50,701 nucleotides of DNA from Lachnospiraceae bacterium (GCA_017480565.1 JAFVAL010000060.1:1-50701); one strand, 5' to 3'; counted from the first letter of the stretch, positions 8,183 through 17,766 are shown. A program made the numbers and translations. The notes: generated from the letters alone by a model not told the origin.

Positions 8183-8285
8183 GACAAGAAATTGCGAAGG
8201 CAATTTCTTGTCTGCCATCAAGTCTATTTGTGGCGCTCCGTCACAAATAGACAGTGATGAAAAATGCATATCGATGCATTTTTCA
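8183..8285 (-). repeat. Three consecutive strong hairpins between parB and DUF4446
   Basis: Perfect stems of 13 bp (8183-8195 / 8200-8212), 11 bp (8222-8232 / 8242-8252) and 12 bp (8258-8269 / 8274-8285) follow each other within about 100 nt. None is followed by a clear U-tract in the minus direction, so simple termination is not obvious. They may limit 3' exonuclease decay or adjust the ratio of parB to DUF4446 mRNA. Confidence 0.75.
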
Positions 8286-8301
8286 CACTTATCACATCCT
8301 C

Positions 8302-9222
8302 TCAGACCCGTCCGAGCAGCTCACACAGCCGCTCCAGCTCATCCATCGAATAGTATTCGATCTCGATCTTGCCCTTTCCGTCCGGATTCCTGCGGATCGC
8401 AACCTTGGAGCCAAGATGCTCTTTCATCTGATTTTCCAGATTGCGGTAGACTAAAGTCACTGCGGGATCTTCCTTTTCAGGTTTTTCTTTGGTTATCTCG
8501 TTGTTCATGCGCTTGATCAGCTGTTCGGTCTCACGGACGCTCATGTTGCGCTCAATCACCTTTTCTGCAACAAGATATTGTGTCTCTTTGTCTTTACAAC
8601 CGAGCAATGTACGTGCGTGTCCGGCACTTAGACGGCCCTGCGACACCATTTCCTGCACACGTGCATCGAGCTTTAACAACCGCAGCGCATTTGCCACCGT
8701 AGTACGGTTTTTCGAAACTCTCTCCGCGATCTCTTCCTGCTTCAGCGAATATTCCTTTACCAATCTCTGGTAAGCAAGTGCTTCCTCGATCGGGTTTAAG
8801 TCCTCTCTCTGCAGATTCTCGATCAGAGAGATTTCAACAATCTCACGCTCAGAATACTCTCGAATGAGAATCGGCACCTTCTTTAGCCCTGCAAGCCTTG
8901 CCGCTCTCCAACGACGCTCTCCGGCAATGATTTCATAGCCCTTCTCTCGCTTCTGTACGAGAATCGGCTCGATCACACCAAATTGCTTGATCGAGTCCGA
9001 AAGCTCTTTCAATGCGGTTTCATCAAAGCTTTTTCTGGGCTGATTTCTGTTTGGCTCGATCTCACGGATACTCACCATCATCTCTGTGAGAACGGGTTCC
9101 GGAGATGTTTCACGTGAAACATTTTTTGTTTTCTTCTCTTCCGGCTTATCGGTCTGCGGTTTTGCGGCTTCCACACCAAGCATTCCGCCAAGGCCTCTGC
9201 CTAATCCTTTTCTTGCAGCCAT
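8302..9222 (-). CDS. parB: Chromosome partitioning protein ParB / Spo0J
   Basis: 306 residues. ParB binds parS, spreads as a CTP-dependent clamp and loads SMC near the origin. The N-terminus MAARKGLGRGLGGMLG is the classical ParB box 1. The CTPase/ParB-N domain includes IAGERRWRAARLAGL, the central HTH includes EEIAERVSKNRTTVANALRLL, and a C-terminal dimerisation region follows. I chose ATG 9222 (GAGG 6 nt upstream). The gene carries a perfect parS site in its own coding sequence at 9106-9121. parA lies 43 nt upstream. Confidence 0.96.
   Translation of the reverse strand: MAARKGLGRGLGGMLGVEAAKPQTDKPEEKKTKNVSRETSPEPVLTEMMVSIREIEPNRNQPRKSFDETALKELSDSIKQFGVIEPILVQKREKGYEIIAGERRWRAARLAGLKKVPILIREYSEREIVEISLIENLQREDLNPIEEALAYQRLVKEYSLKQEEIAERVSKNRTTVANALRLLKLDARVQEMVSQGRLSAGHARTLLGCKDKETQYLVAEKVIERNMSVRETEQLIKRMNNEITKEKPEKEDPAVTLVYRNLENQMKEHLGSKVAIRRNPDGKGKIEIEYYSMDELERLCELLGRV
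9106..9121. promoter_or_regulatory. parS site 1 (inside parB)
   Basis: Exact TGTTTCACGTGAAACA palindrome, the ParB binding consensus, encoding part of NVSRETS in ParB. Confidence 0.95.
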
Positions 9223-9265
9223 CTCTACCTCACTTTTCACAAAACGAAGTCTTTCATTTCATTTG

Positions 9266-10030
9266 TCAAATCAGATGATCCAAGATCTCTCTTGCCACGC
9301 TTCGATAGGCCTGCGCGCCTGGGCATTTACTATCATATTCCGTGATCGGCAAGCCATAGCTGGGCGCTTCGGCGAGTCTCACATTGCGCGGAATGATAGA
9401 TCGGTAAATGTGTTGGTCCAAATTTTCCTTAACATTCTCAACCACCTGCGCAGAAAGATTGGTCCTGGAATCATACATGGTAAATACCACACCATCGATC
9501 GTCAGATTCGGATTCAACCGCTTTTTGATGAGCTCAATGGTGTAAATCAGCTGGCTTAGTCCTTCCAGAGCATAATATTCGCACTGAATCGGTACAAGCA
9601 CGCGGTCCGCCGCAGTGAGTGCATTGATCGTCAGCGTGTTTAGCGAAGGTGGACAATCAATTACGATAAAGTCATAAGTACCCTTCACCTGATCCAGTGC
9701 ATCTTTTAGAATATACTCTTTTCGCTCGATCCCGACAAGCTCAATCTCGACTGCTGCCAGGTCCACGTTCGAAGGGACGATATCCAGATGGTCAAAGACA
9801 TTGGGGATAATCGCCTCTTCAATGGAACTATCACCTAAAAGAAGTCCATAGGTGTTGTCTTCATATTCATCCTTTTCCAGACCCAGACCACTCGTCAGGT
9901 TTCCCTGCGGGTCTGCGTCAACGGCCAGAACCTTCTGGCCAAGCTCCGCCAGCGCAGCTGACAGATTGATGGCGGTCGTTGTCTTTCCGACTCCACCCTT
10001 CTGATTGGCTATTGCCAGTACCATCGCCAT
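9266..10030 (-). CDS. parA: Chromosome partitioning ATPase ParA / Soj
   Basis: 254 residues, standard Soj length. The deviant Walker A motif KGGVGKTTT lies at residues 11-19, with VDADPQGN (A') and FIVIDCPPSLN (Walker B) following. It is a dynamic ATPase that works with ParB in origin positioning and, in Firmicutes, modulates DnaA. ATG 10030 follows AGGAG by about 10 nt. Two parS sites lie upstream at 10133-10189, between parA and rsmG. Confidence 0.96.
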   Translation of the reverse strand: MAMVLAIANQKGGVGKTTTAINLSAALAELGQKVLAVDADPQGNLTSGLGLEKDEYEDNTYGLLLGDSSIEEAIIPNVFDHLDIVPSNVDLAAVEIELVGIERKEYILKDALDQVKGTYDFIVIDCPPSLNTLTINALTAADRVLVPIQCEYYALEGLSQLIYTIELIKKRLNPNLTIDGVVFTMYDSRTNLSAQVVENVKENLDQHIYRSIIPRNVRLAEAPSYGLPITEYDSKCPGAQAYRSVAREILDHLI

Positions 10031-10132
10031 AAATCAGCTTCTCCTATCTATAATCTTATTTTTGCTGACACGCCTCGAATTATACCACATTCTATGCGTT
10101 TCGCCAACACTCATACCATAGATAAAGAAAAA

Positions 10133-10148
10133 TGTTTCACGTGAAACA
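10133..10148. promoter_or_regulatory. parS site 2
   Basis: Exact TGTTTCACGTGAAACA between parA and rsmG. Confidence 0.95.
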
Positions 10149-10173
10149 TTGAACCAGCTTTCTTCTAGTCGAA

Positions 10174-10189
10174 TGTTTCACGTGAAACA
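10174..10189. promoter_or_regulatory. parS site 3
   Basis: Exact TGTTTCACGTGAAACA, 41 bp (about four helical turns) from site 2 and 13 nt before the 3' end of rsmG. Confidence 0.95.
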
Positions 10190-10201
10190 TTATTTAAAAC
10201 A

Positions 10202-10942
10202 TCATCTTAAAGGTTCTTTTGCGGGTTTCCCCGGGTTTCTCGGATACTTTTTACTGATTGGTCCGGTTTTTCGGATCACAATCAGGGAACGACCCATCAC
10301 TTCCGCACCGGTTTCCCCGGGAAGCTCATACGGAATGATCTCTTCCAATTTGCCTGCACAAAGATAGATTGCTTTTTTGGCATCCGCAGCCTCTTCATTT
10401 ACCGCACCGGATTTATAAGGGATAAATGCACCGCCCAGCTTTACAAGCGGCAGGCAATATTCCGAAAGCGTTGCAAGATTAGCGACGGCTCTGGATACAA
10501 CCAGATCCATCTTCTCCCGATACATTGGGTCTCTTCCGACGTCTTCTGCGCGGCCATGAATCGCCGTGATGCCTTTCAGCCCCAGTTCATCAATAACTTC
10601 TTGTAAGAACTTTACGCGCTTGTTTAAGGAATCCACGAGGACGACGTTCAGTGCCGGATACGCGATTTTTAGAGGAATACCTGGAAACCCAGCTCCCGTC
10701 CCTAAGTCCAAGACGTTTAACGGTGTTTGAAGTATCTCCCTGTCAACCGCCTGAAAAAGCATCAAGCTGTCAATAAAGTGTTTTCTGACCACCTCGGTAA
10801 ACTCCGTGATCGCGGTCAGATTCATCACCTGGTTCTTCTCTACGAGCCTTTGATAGTAAGTATAAAGCTGTGCGGCCTGTTCTTCCGAAAGGTCCGGAAC
10901 TGCCAGGCGAACCTGTTCTGTTAGATACGTGATCTCATTCAT
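10202..10942 (-). CDS. rsmG: 16S rRNA (guanine527-N7)-methyltransferase
   Basis: 246 residues. A Rossmann methyltransferase with the SAM-binding motif [20 protein letters not shown] and the family region [19 protein letters not shown]. It methylates G527 of 16S rRNA using SAM. The start overlaps the end of mnmG by 8 nt, so translation is coupled. GGAGAG lies 5 nt before the ATG. Confidence 0.96.
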   Translation of the reverse strand: MNEITYLTEQVRLAVPDLSEEQAAQLYTYYQRLVEKNQVMNLTAITEFTEVVRKHFIDSLMLFQAVDREILQTPLNVLDLGTGAGFPGIPLKIAYPALNVVLVDSLNKRVKFLQEVIDELGLKGITAIHGRAEDVGRDPMYREKMDLVVSRAVANLATLSEYCLPLVKLGGAFIPYKSGAVNEEAADAKKAIYLCAGKLEEIIPYELPGETGAEVMGRSLIVIRKTGPISKKYPRNPGKPAKEPLR

Positions 10943-12821
10943 GGATTCTCTCCGATTTCATAAAGACCAGAAGGACCGATACATCTGCCGGTGACACGCC
11001 GGAGATGCGGGAGGCCTGTCCGATGGAATGTGGGCGTACAGACTTTAACTTCTGTCTCGCTTCCAGACGCAGGCTCGGTACCAGATCATAGTCAAAATCC
11101 TCCGGAATCCGCAGTTTTTCCAGCTTCTGGAAAGCTGTCACCTGCTTTTTCTGCCTGGAAATGTATCCTTCATACTTGATTTCAATGTTTACCTGCTGGA
11201 TCACAGCTGCCGGGAGCGGTTTTCTCTCCGGATCGAGCTCTGCTAGATCTTCATAGCAAAGCTCCGGTCTGCGGATCAGTTCCGCAAGTGTTGTTCCAGT
11301 ATTTAAAGGGGTCGATCCCCGCGCCTCCAAAAAGTCATTGACTCTCTGATTGGCACCGAGCAAAATACCGCTGCAGCGCGCAATCTCTGCGGCAATCATT
11401 TCCCGTTTCGCCTCTACCCAAGCATTTCTCTCATCGTCAATGAGTCCGACCTCATGTCCGATCGCGGTTAAGCGCAGATCCGCGTTGTCCTGACGAAGAA
11501 TCAGCCGATACTCCGCACGCGAAGTCATCATACGGTATGGCTCGTGGTTTTCCTTGGTCACAAGATCGTCGATCAACACACCGATGTAGGCCTGGGAACG
11601 ATCCAGAATAATTGGTTCCTTCTCCTGTAAATACCGCGCCGCGTTGATGCCCGCCATCAGGCCTTGCGCAGCCGCTTCTTCATAACCTGAGCTGCCATTG
11701 ATCTGTCCACCGGCAAATAGTCCTGGCACCTTTTTAAACTCCAGGCTTGCCTTCAGCTCATTCGGATTGATGCAATCATATTCAATCGCGTAGGCGTTGC
11801 GAACGATCTTTGCATGTTCCAGCCCAGGCACGGTTCGGTAAAATGCAACCTGCACATCTTCCGGCAGCGAAGATGAAGCCCCGCTGATGTACATCTCGTT
11901 GGTGTAATTGCCTTCCGGCTCCACAAAAAGCTGATGTCGTTCCTTGTCAGGAAATCTCACCACCTTGTCCTCGATGGACGGACAATAACGCGGCCCGATT
12001 CCTTTGATATTTCCGGAATACAACGGAGAACGGTCGATATTTGCACGAATGATCTCGTGCGTCTTTTCATTGGTGTAAGTCAGCCAGCAAGATACTTGCT
12101 CCTTAGTCAGATCTTTGTCCAGGTTCGTGAAAGAAAATGGAACGATCTTCTCATCGCCGAACTGTTCCTCCATCTTGGAAAAATCAATACTTCTCTTGTC
12201 GATTCTCGCAGGTGTTCCGGTTTTGAAGCGCACAATCTCAATACCTTTTTGCTTTAGTGCGTCACTGAGGTAATTTGCCGCAGCAAGCCCGTTTGGTCCC
12301 GTATAATTGCTGACTTCTCCGTAAATGCATCTCGCCTTTAAGTACGTTCCGGTACACAAAACCGCTGTCTTACAAGGATAGATCGCATCCGAATATGTCC
12401 GCACACCACAGACTTTTCCAGTCTCATCCGTGAGAATATCGACCACTTCGCCTTGTTTTAAGGTCAAATGATCTGTATTTTCCAGCGTTTTACGCATCTC
12501 GCGGGAGTATTCCTGCTTGTCCGCCTGTGCGCGCAGCGAGTGCACGGCAGGCCCCTTCGATGCATTTAGCATCTTTGACTGAATAAATGTTTTGTCAATG
12601 TTTTTACCCATCTCCCCGCCAAGTGCATCCAGCTCTCTGACCAAATGTCCCTTTGAGCTTCCACCGATGTTCGGGTTGCAAGGCATCAGAGCAATACTGT
12701 CATTACTGATCGTAAATAACAGGGTCTCAAAGCCAAGCCTCGCACATGCAAGCGCAGCTTCACACCCCGCATGGCCGGCACCGACCACGACCACATCATA
12801 AGATTCATAGGTATATGACAT
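10935..12821 (-). CDS. mnmG: tRNA uridine-34 cmnm5U modification enzyme MnmG (GidA)
   Basis: 628 residues, full length. The FAD-binding motif [15 protein letters not shown] is at the N-terminus, a [17 protein letters not shown] segment is central, and [20 protein letters not shown] is the second conserved FAD region. The C-terminal domain (helical, ending near YISRQKKQ... and beyond) binds MnmE. With MnmE it makes carboxymethylaminomethyluridine at the wobble position. mnmE lies 12 nt upstream. Confidence 0.97.
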   Translation of the reverse strand: MSYTYESYDVVVVGAGHAGCEAALACARLGFETLLFTISNDSIALMPCNPNIGGSSKGHLVRELDALGGEMGKNIDKTFIQSKMLNASKGPAVHSLRAQADKQEYSREMRKTLENTDHLTLKQGEVVDILTDETGKVCGVRTYSDAIYPCKTAVLCTGTYLKARCIYGEVSNYTGPNGLAAANYLSDALKQKGIEIVRFKTGTPARIDKRSIDFSKMEEQFGDEKIVPFSFTNLDKDLTKEQVSCWLTYTNEKTHEIIRANIDRSPLYSGNIKGIGPRYCPSIEDKVVRFPDKERHQLFVEPEGNYTNEMYISGASSSLPEDVQVAFYRTVPGLEHAKIVRNAYAIEYDCINPNELKASLEFKKVPGLFAGGQINGSSGYEEAAAQGLMAGINAARYLQEKEPIILDRSQAYIGVLIDDLVTKENHEPYRMMTSRAEYRLILRQDNADLRLTAIGHEVGLIDDERNAWVEAKREMIAAEIARCSGILLGANQRVNDFLEARGSTPLNTGTTLAELIRRPELCYEDLAELDPERKPLPAAVIQQVNIEIKYEGYISRQKKQVTAFQKLEKLRIPEDFDYDLVPSLRLEARQKLKSVRPHSIGQASRISGVSPADVSVLLVFMKSERIHE

Positions 12822-12833
12822 AAGTTTGCTCCT

Positions 12834-14222
12834 TTACTTCCCCATGCAGAATTCTTTGAAGATTGTGTCGATCATGTCTTCCTGCGCGGTTTCACCGGTG
12901 ATGAGTCCGAGGGCGTCACACGCGGCCATCAGGTCAATCGAATAAAAGTCTTCCGGCATGCCTGAGAGGATGCTTTCTTCCACGCGGTTTAAGCTCTCCA
13001 GTGCTTCTTTCAATGTCTCCCTCTGGCGTACATTTGTGATCGTCACTTCGTCGTTAAAGGAAAGGTCTCCGGCAAAGAACATCTCTTTGATCTTCGCCTC
13101 GATGGCTTCTAAGTTCGCTCCGGTTAGGGCGGAGATCGGAATGACGCATTTGCCTGTTTTTTCTTCCAGGTCTTCTGCGGTGACTTTCATCTCCAGATCG
13201 GTCTTATTCAGGATCACAATCGCTTTGCGGTCCTTGATCATCTGAATGATCTCGGCATCATTTTCATCTAAGTCTTCCGCACCGTCCACCACGTAGATGA
13301 TCAGGTCGCTCTCCGCAGCCATCTCTCTGGCACGGCTCACACCGATGCGTTCTACCAGGTCTTCGGACTGTCTGATGCCTGCGGTGTCGATGATATTTAA
13401 GCACACGCCTCCAAGCGTGATCGTCTCTTCCAGCGTGTCGCGCGTCGTGCCTGCAATCTCGGTCACAATCGCGCGTTCTTCGCCCAAAAGTGCGTTTAAA
13501 AGCGAGGATTTGCCCGCGTTCGGGCGTCCGACGATGACGGTTTTGATGCCTTCCTTGATCAGACGGCCGTTCTTTGCGCTCTCAATCAGCTTGCGAAGCT
13601 CACCCCGGTAATTTGTCAAAGAAACCGATAATTCTTCTCCAAATCCGGTCACGTCGTAGTGTTCCGGGTCATCTAACGCTGCCTCAATAAATGCCAAATC
13701 GTGTAAAATGGCTTCTCTTACGCTCTCAATCTTCCCTAACAAAGAACCGCGCAGCTGGCTGATGGAGGAGGCGAGAGCCATATCGCTCTTTGCCTGGATC
13801 AGATCGGAGACCGCTTCCGCCTGGGAGAGGTCAATTCGGCCGTTTAAAAAGGCGCGTTTGGTAAATTCTCCCGGCGCGGCGAGTCTCGCACCGGCCTTTA
13901 ACACTGCCTCCAGAATGCGTCTTGTCACCAGCACGCCGCCGTGGCAGTCGATCTCAACCACGTCTTCCCTCGTGTACGTCTGCGGCGCACGCATCAACAT
14001 CACAAGCACTTCATCGATCACCTGATCGCCTTCGACGATGTAGCCATAATGAATGGTGTGGCTTTGCTGGTTCACTAGCCTCTTTTTTCCGGTCTTTGAG
14101 CGGTAAATGTCATCGCAGACCTTGATCGCATCCGGTCCGCTGATGCGGATCACACTGATCCCGCCCTGGCTCATAGCCGTCGCAATCGCGGCGATCGTAT
14201 CTCCTTCCAAATAGCTTCCCAT
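12834..14222 (-). CDS. mnmE: tRNA modification GTPase MnmE (TrmE)
   Basis: 462 residues. An N-terminal folate-binding domain (DTIAAIATA...) is followed by a helical domain interrupted by the G domain, with P-loop GRPNAGKSS, switch TTRDT, DTAG and NKTD motifs. The protein ends FCMGK, the CxGK motif with the catalytically important Cys. It is the partner of MnmG. GAGGAG precedes the ATG by 8 nt. A terminator-like hairpin separates it from jag upstream. Confidence 0.97.
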   Translation of the reverse strand: MGSYLEGDTIAAIATAMSQGGISVIRISGPDAIKVCDDIYRSKTGKKRLVNQQSHTIHYGYIVEGDQVIDEVLVMLMRAPQTYTREDVVEIDCHGGVLVTRRILEAVLKAGARLAAPGEFTKRAFLNGRIDLSQAEAVSDLIQAKSDMALASSISQLRGSLLGKIESVREAILHDLAFIEAALDDPEHYDVTGFGEELSVSLTNYRGELRKLIESAKNGRLIKEGIKTVIVGRPNAGKSSLLNALLGEERAIVTEIAGTTRDTLEETITLGGVCLNIIDTAGIRQSEDLVERIGVSRAREMAAESDLIIYVVDGAEDLDENDAEIIQMIKDRKAIVILNKTDLEMKVTAEDLEEKTGKCVIPISALTGANLEAIEAKIKEMFFAGDLSFNDEVTITNVRQRETLKEALESLNRVEESILSGMPEDFYSIDLMAACDALGLITGETAQEDMIDTIFKEFCMGK

Positions 14223-14260
14223 GACATGTACTCCTCAAAAATCGAAAAACATTTCTAGAA

Positions 14261-14293
14261 AAGAAGGGGATGGAACCATCCATCCCCTTTCTT
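14261..14293 (-). terminator. Terminator/attenuator between jag and mnmE
   Basis: GGGGATGG (14266-14273) / CCATCCCC (14280-14287) flanked by pairing A- and T-rich arms and followed on the minus strand by TTCTTTTC. Some read-through into mnmE is probable. Confidence 0.6.
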
Positions 14294-14298
14294 GGTTC

Positions 14299-15300
14299 TT
14301 ATTCTTCCGCAGCCGGTGCAGCTTCCTGATTCTGGTTCTGCTCCTTCTTGTTGTATCTGCGGTTGTTGTTGTAACGGTTGTTCTTGCGGTTACCGTTACG
14401 ATTGTTGTTGTAGCCTTTTCCTCTGCCGCCTCTGCGGTTGTTGAAATCGTAATCTCTGAACTCTTTCTTCAGCGTGACCACAACAGAACGGTTCGGCTCA
14501 TCGCCTTCGCTGTGGGTGTCGACATAGCGGTCACCCTGCAGTGCAGCGTGGATGATGCGTCTCTCGTAAGGATTCATCGGCTCTAATGTCACGGCGCGGT
14601 GCGTCTTCTTGACCTTGGAAGCGATGTTCTTCGCAAGATTCTCAAGCGTCGCTTTGCGTCTCTCGCGGTAATTCTCGGTGTCAACCTTGACCTTCGTGTA
14701 GGACTCCTGGCCCTTGTTGACGATCAGGCTTGCCAGATACTGAAGTGCATCCAATGTCTGGCCTCTCTTACCGATCAAAAGACCCATGTTATCGCCCTGA
14801 ATCTCGATGTTCATGGTCTCATTCTCTTCGTCCATGGTCATCACGACGTCTGCATCGATGCCCATCTGGGAAAGAACGTCCTTTAAGAAATCAACGACAT
14901 TCACTGTAGACGGAAGGGACGGCTTCTTCGGAGCCTCGATGGGTTCTTCTGCCTTGACTTCTTCCTTTACTTCGGTAACCACAGGCTTCTCAGCCTTCTT
15001 AGGCTCCTCTTTCTTCACAGGCTGCGGCTTCTCTTCCTTTACCGGTGTCTTCACTTCCTGCTTCTTCGGCTCTTCCACCTTCTTTGCAGGTGCTTCTGTC
15101 TTGACTTCCTTGACTTCCGGGGCTGCCTTCTTTGCGCGCACCTGGATCTCTGCCTCTTTCTTAAATAAACCCAGAAGTCCGGCAGATTCCTTCTGTGTTA
15201 CCACCATTTCTAATTCACTGCTCGGCAATCCCAGTTCGATGCAGGCTTTGGTAAATGCTTCATCGACTGTCGCGCCGGTATATTTCTTCCAATCTGACAT
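14299..15300 (-). CDS. jag: RNA-binding protein Jag / KhpB (EloR) with charged linker and Arg/Asn-rich tail
   Basis: 333 residues. The Jag_N domain (residues 1-50, GATVDEAFTKACIELGL) is followed by a long Lys/Glu/Pro linker (about 55-140), a KH domain with LIGKRGQTLDALQYL, an R3H domain with RRIIHAALQGD, and a C-terminal tail rich in Arg, Gly and Asn (RRGGRGKGYNNNRNG...). KhpB binds RNA with KhpA and influences cell elongation and division. The length exceeds the usual 205-260 because of linker and tail. The tail looks like an RGG-type RNA-binding extension. It is encoded just downstream of yidC. Confidence 0.93.
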   Translation of the reverse strand: MSDWKKYTGATVDEAFTKACIELGLPSSELEMVVTQKESAGLLGLFKKEAEIQVRAKKAAPEVKEVKTEAPAKKVEEPKKQEVKTPVKEEKPQPVKKEEPKKAEKPVVTEVKEEVKAEEPIEAPKKPSLPSTVNVVDFLKDVLSQMGIDADVVMTMDEENETMNIEIQGDNMGLLIGKRGQTLDALQYLASLIVNKGQESYTKVKVDTENYRERRKATLENLAKNIASKVKKTHRAVTLEPMNPYERRIIHAALQGDRYVDTHSEGDEPNRSVVVTLKKEFRDYDFNNRRGGRGKGYNNNRNGNRKNNRYNNNRRYNKKEQNQNQEAAPAAEE

Positions 15301-15340
15301 AAAAACTTTTTTACCTCATAAATGATTACTGCTTATAGGC

Positions 15341-16630
15341 TCACTCACGATCCAGCATATGCGCGATCGCTGCGATGCTGCCGGAGGCCGCTGCCGCGTT
15401 CTTGGCATCCTTGCTCTTTTCCTGCTTTGACTCGGAGGAATCCTTCTTTGTATCCTTCGCGCCGTCATTCTTCGCATCCTTCGCAGGCTTAGCGGCGTTG
15501 CTGCCCTTTGCATAGTTGCTGATGGTGTTTTTGTTCTCGATGGAACGGGTATTTGCCTGAGAATACTTCTCTACATTCTCATCGCGCTTCTGTCTCTTTG
15601 CGCGCTTTGCTTCCGCCTTCTCGCGGTTCTGCTCAATGATCTCATTCACATCCATCTTGTCCATATGGGCATTGATGATGAGCTGCTGAATGATACGGAA
15701 GACCGCACCGACGATCCAGTATAAGCCGACACCAACCGGGAGAGAGAAGCAGATGACCGCTGAGATAATCCACATGTACTTCATGGAATTATTCATCGTG
15801 TTTAATGCTTCACTTTCGGACTTTTGCTCTACCTGACGGCTCGTCATGGTCTTCTGAGAAAGCCACTGTGTAAAGCCCGCTAAAATCGGGATGATAATCT
15901 GCGGGAAATGGAAGCCCGCACTCTGCGTGATATCCATTGTTAAGAACGAGTTGATCTTTAAGATCTTCGCTGCATTTTCCGCAATGATACCGGAAAGCGC
16001 CGGGAACTGGGTTGCCAGCGTCGTCCACTGATCTGCGGAGAACTTCGCAAGAAGATCGATCGTCTGATTCTCGGTCAGAGCCGTCAGATCTGCGGAGGTC
16101 CAACGGAAGGATGTCACGGAAACAGAGGAACTAAACGTATCCTTTAAAATCTGAAAATATCCAGGGGTTGCAATGATGCGCTCAGCGATCGCGGAATATA
16201 ACTCCTTGACGGGGGAGATATACGCCGGAATTGCATAAAGTACCCGGTACATGGCAAATAAAATCGGCATCGTAATGAGAAGCGGCAGACAACCGCTCGC
16301 CGGGGAAATGCCATACTTATCATACAGAGCCTGCTGCTCTGCCTGCTGCGCACGAAGCGAAGCATCGTCTCTCTTACCCTTATACTTCTCGGTAATCTTG
16401 TTGAGTTCCGGGCTAATTAACTGCGTCAGTCTCGTCGACTTCTGAGACTTGTAGTTGAACGGAATCAGGATTGCATTGATCAAAATTGTGAAAATGATAA
16501 TGCAAAGCGCTACATTCTCGATTCCTGCATTCGCAAGCAGCTTGTAGATAAACTCCAGAACATAGCCCAATAACTTGGAGATCGGGCCCAGAATAAACGA
16601 ATTATTCTGTGTCAAAAAAATAGTAAACAA
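15341..16630 (-). CDS. yidC: Membrane protein insertase YidC/OxaA (SpoIIIJ type)
   Basis: 429 residues. A conserved hydrophobic core contains LCIIIFTILINAILIPFNYKSQKS, the cytoplasmic coiled-coil PELNKITEKYKGK, and SGCLPLLITMPILFAMYRVL. A roughly 100-residue extracellular loop precedes the last helices. The C-terminal about 95 residues are highly charged (Lys/Ala/Asp) and not part of the core. There is no lipobox at the N-terminus. The start is TTG at 16630 with GGGAGG 5 nt upstream. It inserts membrane proteins with or without Sec. yidD lies upstream, jag downstream. Confidence 0.95.
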   Translation of the reverse strand: MFTIFLTQNNSFILGPISKLLGYVLEFIYKLLANAGIENVALCIIIFTILINAILIPFNYKSQKSTRLTQLISPELNKITEKYKGKRDDASLRAQQAEQQALYDKYGISPASGCLPLLITMPILFAMYRVLYAIPAYISPVKELYSAIAERIIATPGYFQILKDTFSSSVSVTSFRWTSADLTALTENQTIDLLAKFSADQWTTLATQFPALSGIIAENAAKILKINSFLTMDITQSAGFHFPQIIIPILAGFTQWLSQKTMTSRQVEQKSESEALNTMNNSMKYMWIISAVICFSLPVGVGLYWIVGAVFRIIQQLIINAHMDKMDVNEIIEQNREKAEAKRAKRQKRDENVEKYSQANTRSIENKNTISNYAKGSNAAKPAKDAKNDGAKDTKKDSSESKQEKSKDAKNAAAASGSIAAIAHMLDRE

Positions 16631-16716
16631 TATTTCCTCCCAGACGTGAAACGTCTACGTCATACGTCTCCGGCACACCCTGTCATAAATCGAAAAATAT
16701 GGATATCGTCCTGCTG

Positions 16717-16941
16717 TTATGGTACCGGGTCATATCCCCCCTTACAGAAGGGATTACATCTCAGGATTCTCCAGATCGCAAGACCACTGCCCTTGACCGG
16801 ACCGTGCTTCTCGATCGCGATGATCGCGTACTCGGAACACGTCGGACAAAACCGGCAGGTCGAACGACCCTTCAAAGGAGAAAGATACTTTCTGTAAAAC
16901 TTAATCGGCGCAATCAGTAACTTCTTGATCATCTTCTTCAC
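16717..16941 (-). CDS. yidD: Membrane protein insertion efficiency factor YidD
   Basis: 74 residues with the family signature: N-terminal amphipathic helix ([17 protein letters not shown]), conserved cysteines in [11 protein letters not shown], and [13 protein letters not shown] at the C-terminus. It assists YidC-dependent membrane insertion. The start overlaps the end of rnpA by 4 nt, so translation is coupled. Confidence 0.95.
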   Translation of the reverse strand: MKKMIKKLLIAPIKFYRKYLSPLKGRSTCRFCPTCSEYAIIAIEKHGPVKGSGLAIWRILRCNPFCKGGYDPVP

Positions 16942-17279
16942 TCCGTGACTTTCACAGTTCCTATGCCGTGTGCTCTGACATTTTTAAAAAATGCCTCGGA
17001 CATCTCCTGATATCCGATCCCCTTTGCACCGGCTCTTGCAATTACTACAATATCGTATCCGGGTGAAATGGCGGCTTCGTTTAGACGAAAGCACTCTTTT
17101 ACAAGCCGCTTAATCCGATGTCTTACAACGCTGTTGCCCACCTTCTTGCTCACCGAGACGCCCAGGCGGCTTACCGGCAAGTCATTCGGGGCAATGTACA
17201 TCACCAGGACACGGTTCCCGCGGGAAGCCCCTGTGTGATAGACTCTCTGAAACTCTGCATTCTTCTTCAGTGAAACCAA
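16938..17279 (-). CDS. rnpA: Ribonuclease P protein component
   Basis: 113 residues, usual size. Contains [14 protein letters not shown] at the N-terminus, [24 protein letters not shown] (the RNR-like RNA-binding helix) and a C-terminal VIARAGAK segment. It binds RNase P RNA for tRNA 5' maturation. Translation appears to start at TTG 17279, about 9 nt after AAAGGAG. A hairpin with a U-tract lies between rpmH and this gene. Confidence 0.95.
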   Translation of the reverse strand: MVSLKKNAEFQRVYHTGASRGNRVLVMYIAPNDLPVSRLGVSVSKKVGNSVVRHRIKRLVKECFRLNEAAISPGYDIVVIARAGAKGIGYQEMSEAFFKNVRAHGIGTVKVTE

Positions 17280-17345
17280 AGGGATCGCTCCTTTCTGCGC
17301 AAACTGTCAGGGTTTTTCCTCTCAAAAGAAACATTCCTGACTAGC

Positions 17346-17381
17346 AAAAAGAGGCTGCCCCCGCCTTCTGCGTGCAGCCTT
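17346..17381 (-). terminator. Partial terminator between rpmH and rnpA
   Basis: GGCTGC (17353-17358) pairs with GCAGCC (17374-17379), followed on the minus strand by TCTTTTT. A leaky terminator here would reduce rnpA relative to rpmH. Confidence 0.7.
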
Positions 17382-17405
17382 CCTGCAAGAAGAATTACCC
17401 GAGCC

Positions 17406-17540
17406 TTACGCTGATAATTTCTTTCTTCCTTTTGCTCTTCTGTTCGCTAAAACCTTTCTGCCGTTCGCAGTCAGCATTCTCTTACGGAAACCATGCACTC
17501 TTGCGTGGGATTTCTTCTTCGGCTGGAATGTCATCTTCAT
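17406..17540 (-). CDS. rpmH: 50S ribosomal protein L34
   Basis: 44 residues, [20 protein letters not shown]... ending GRKKLSA, an unmistakable L34. The ATG at 17540 follows AAGGAGG by 9 nt. It is the first gene of the leftward origin operon and is driven by a consensus promoter at 17603-17631. L34 is a basic exit-tunnel-proximal component of the large ribosomal subunit. Confidence 0.98.
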   Translation of the reverse strand: MKMTFQPKKKSHARVHGFRKRMLTANGRKVLANRRAKGRKKLSA

Positions 17541-17602
17541 ACCCAAAACACCTCCTTCTCATTCGTTTTTAAGATACTTCTTTTCAAACGATATCAGCGT
17601 AT

Positions 17603-17631
17603 ATTCTACTATCATTTTTTTAAAGAGTCAA
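17603..17631 (-). promoter_or_regulatory. rpmH promoter
   Basis: Minus-strand -35 TTGACT (17631-17626), 17-bp spacer, -10 TAGAAT (17608-17603). Confidence 0.85.
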
Positions 17632-17737
17632 GCACAAGATGTAGGGGGTATTTTCCGGGGCAGACACATTTTTTATCAAGTCGGGTTTTCACACTTATAA
17701 ATTAAAGTAAGAACTCCGCCAAAAACACGCTTTTTTG

Positions 17738-17766
17738 TTGAAATTACGCCGTTTTTTTGGTAAAAT
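17738..17766 (+). promoter_or_regulatory. dnaA promoter
   Basis: TTGAAA (17738-17743), 17-bp spacer, TAAAAT (17761-17766), 44 nt before the dnaA ATG. It diverges from the rpmH promoter; the stretch between them (17632-17737) holds no exact DnaA box and no gene. Confidence 0.75.

Noticed and set aside
17632-17737. Second DnaA-box cluster upstream of dnaA
   Set aside because: Only weak partial matches (TTTTCACAC, TTATCAAGT) are present; no TTATNCACA site.
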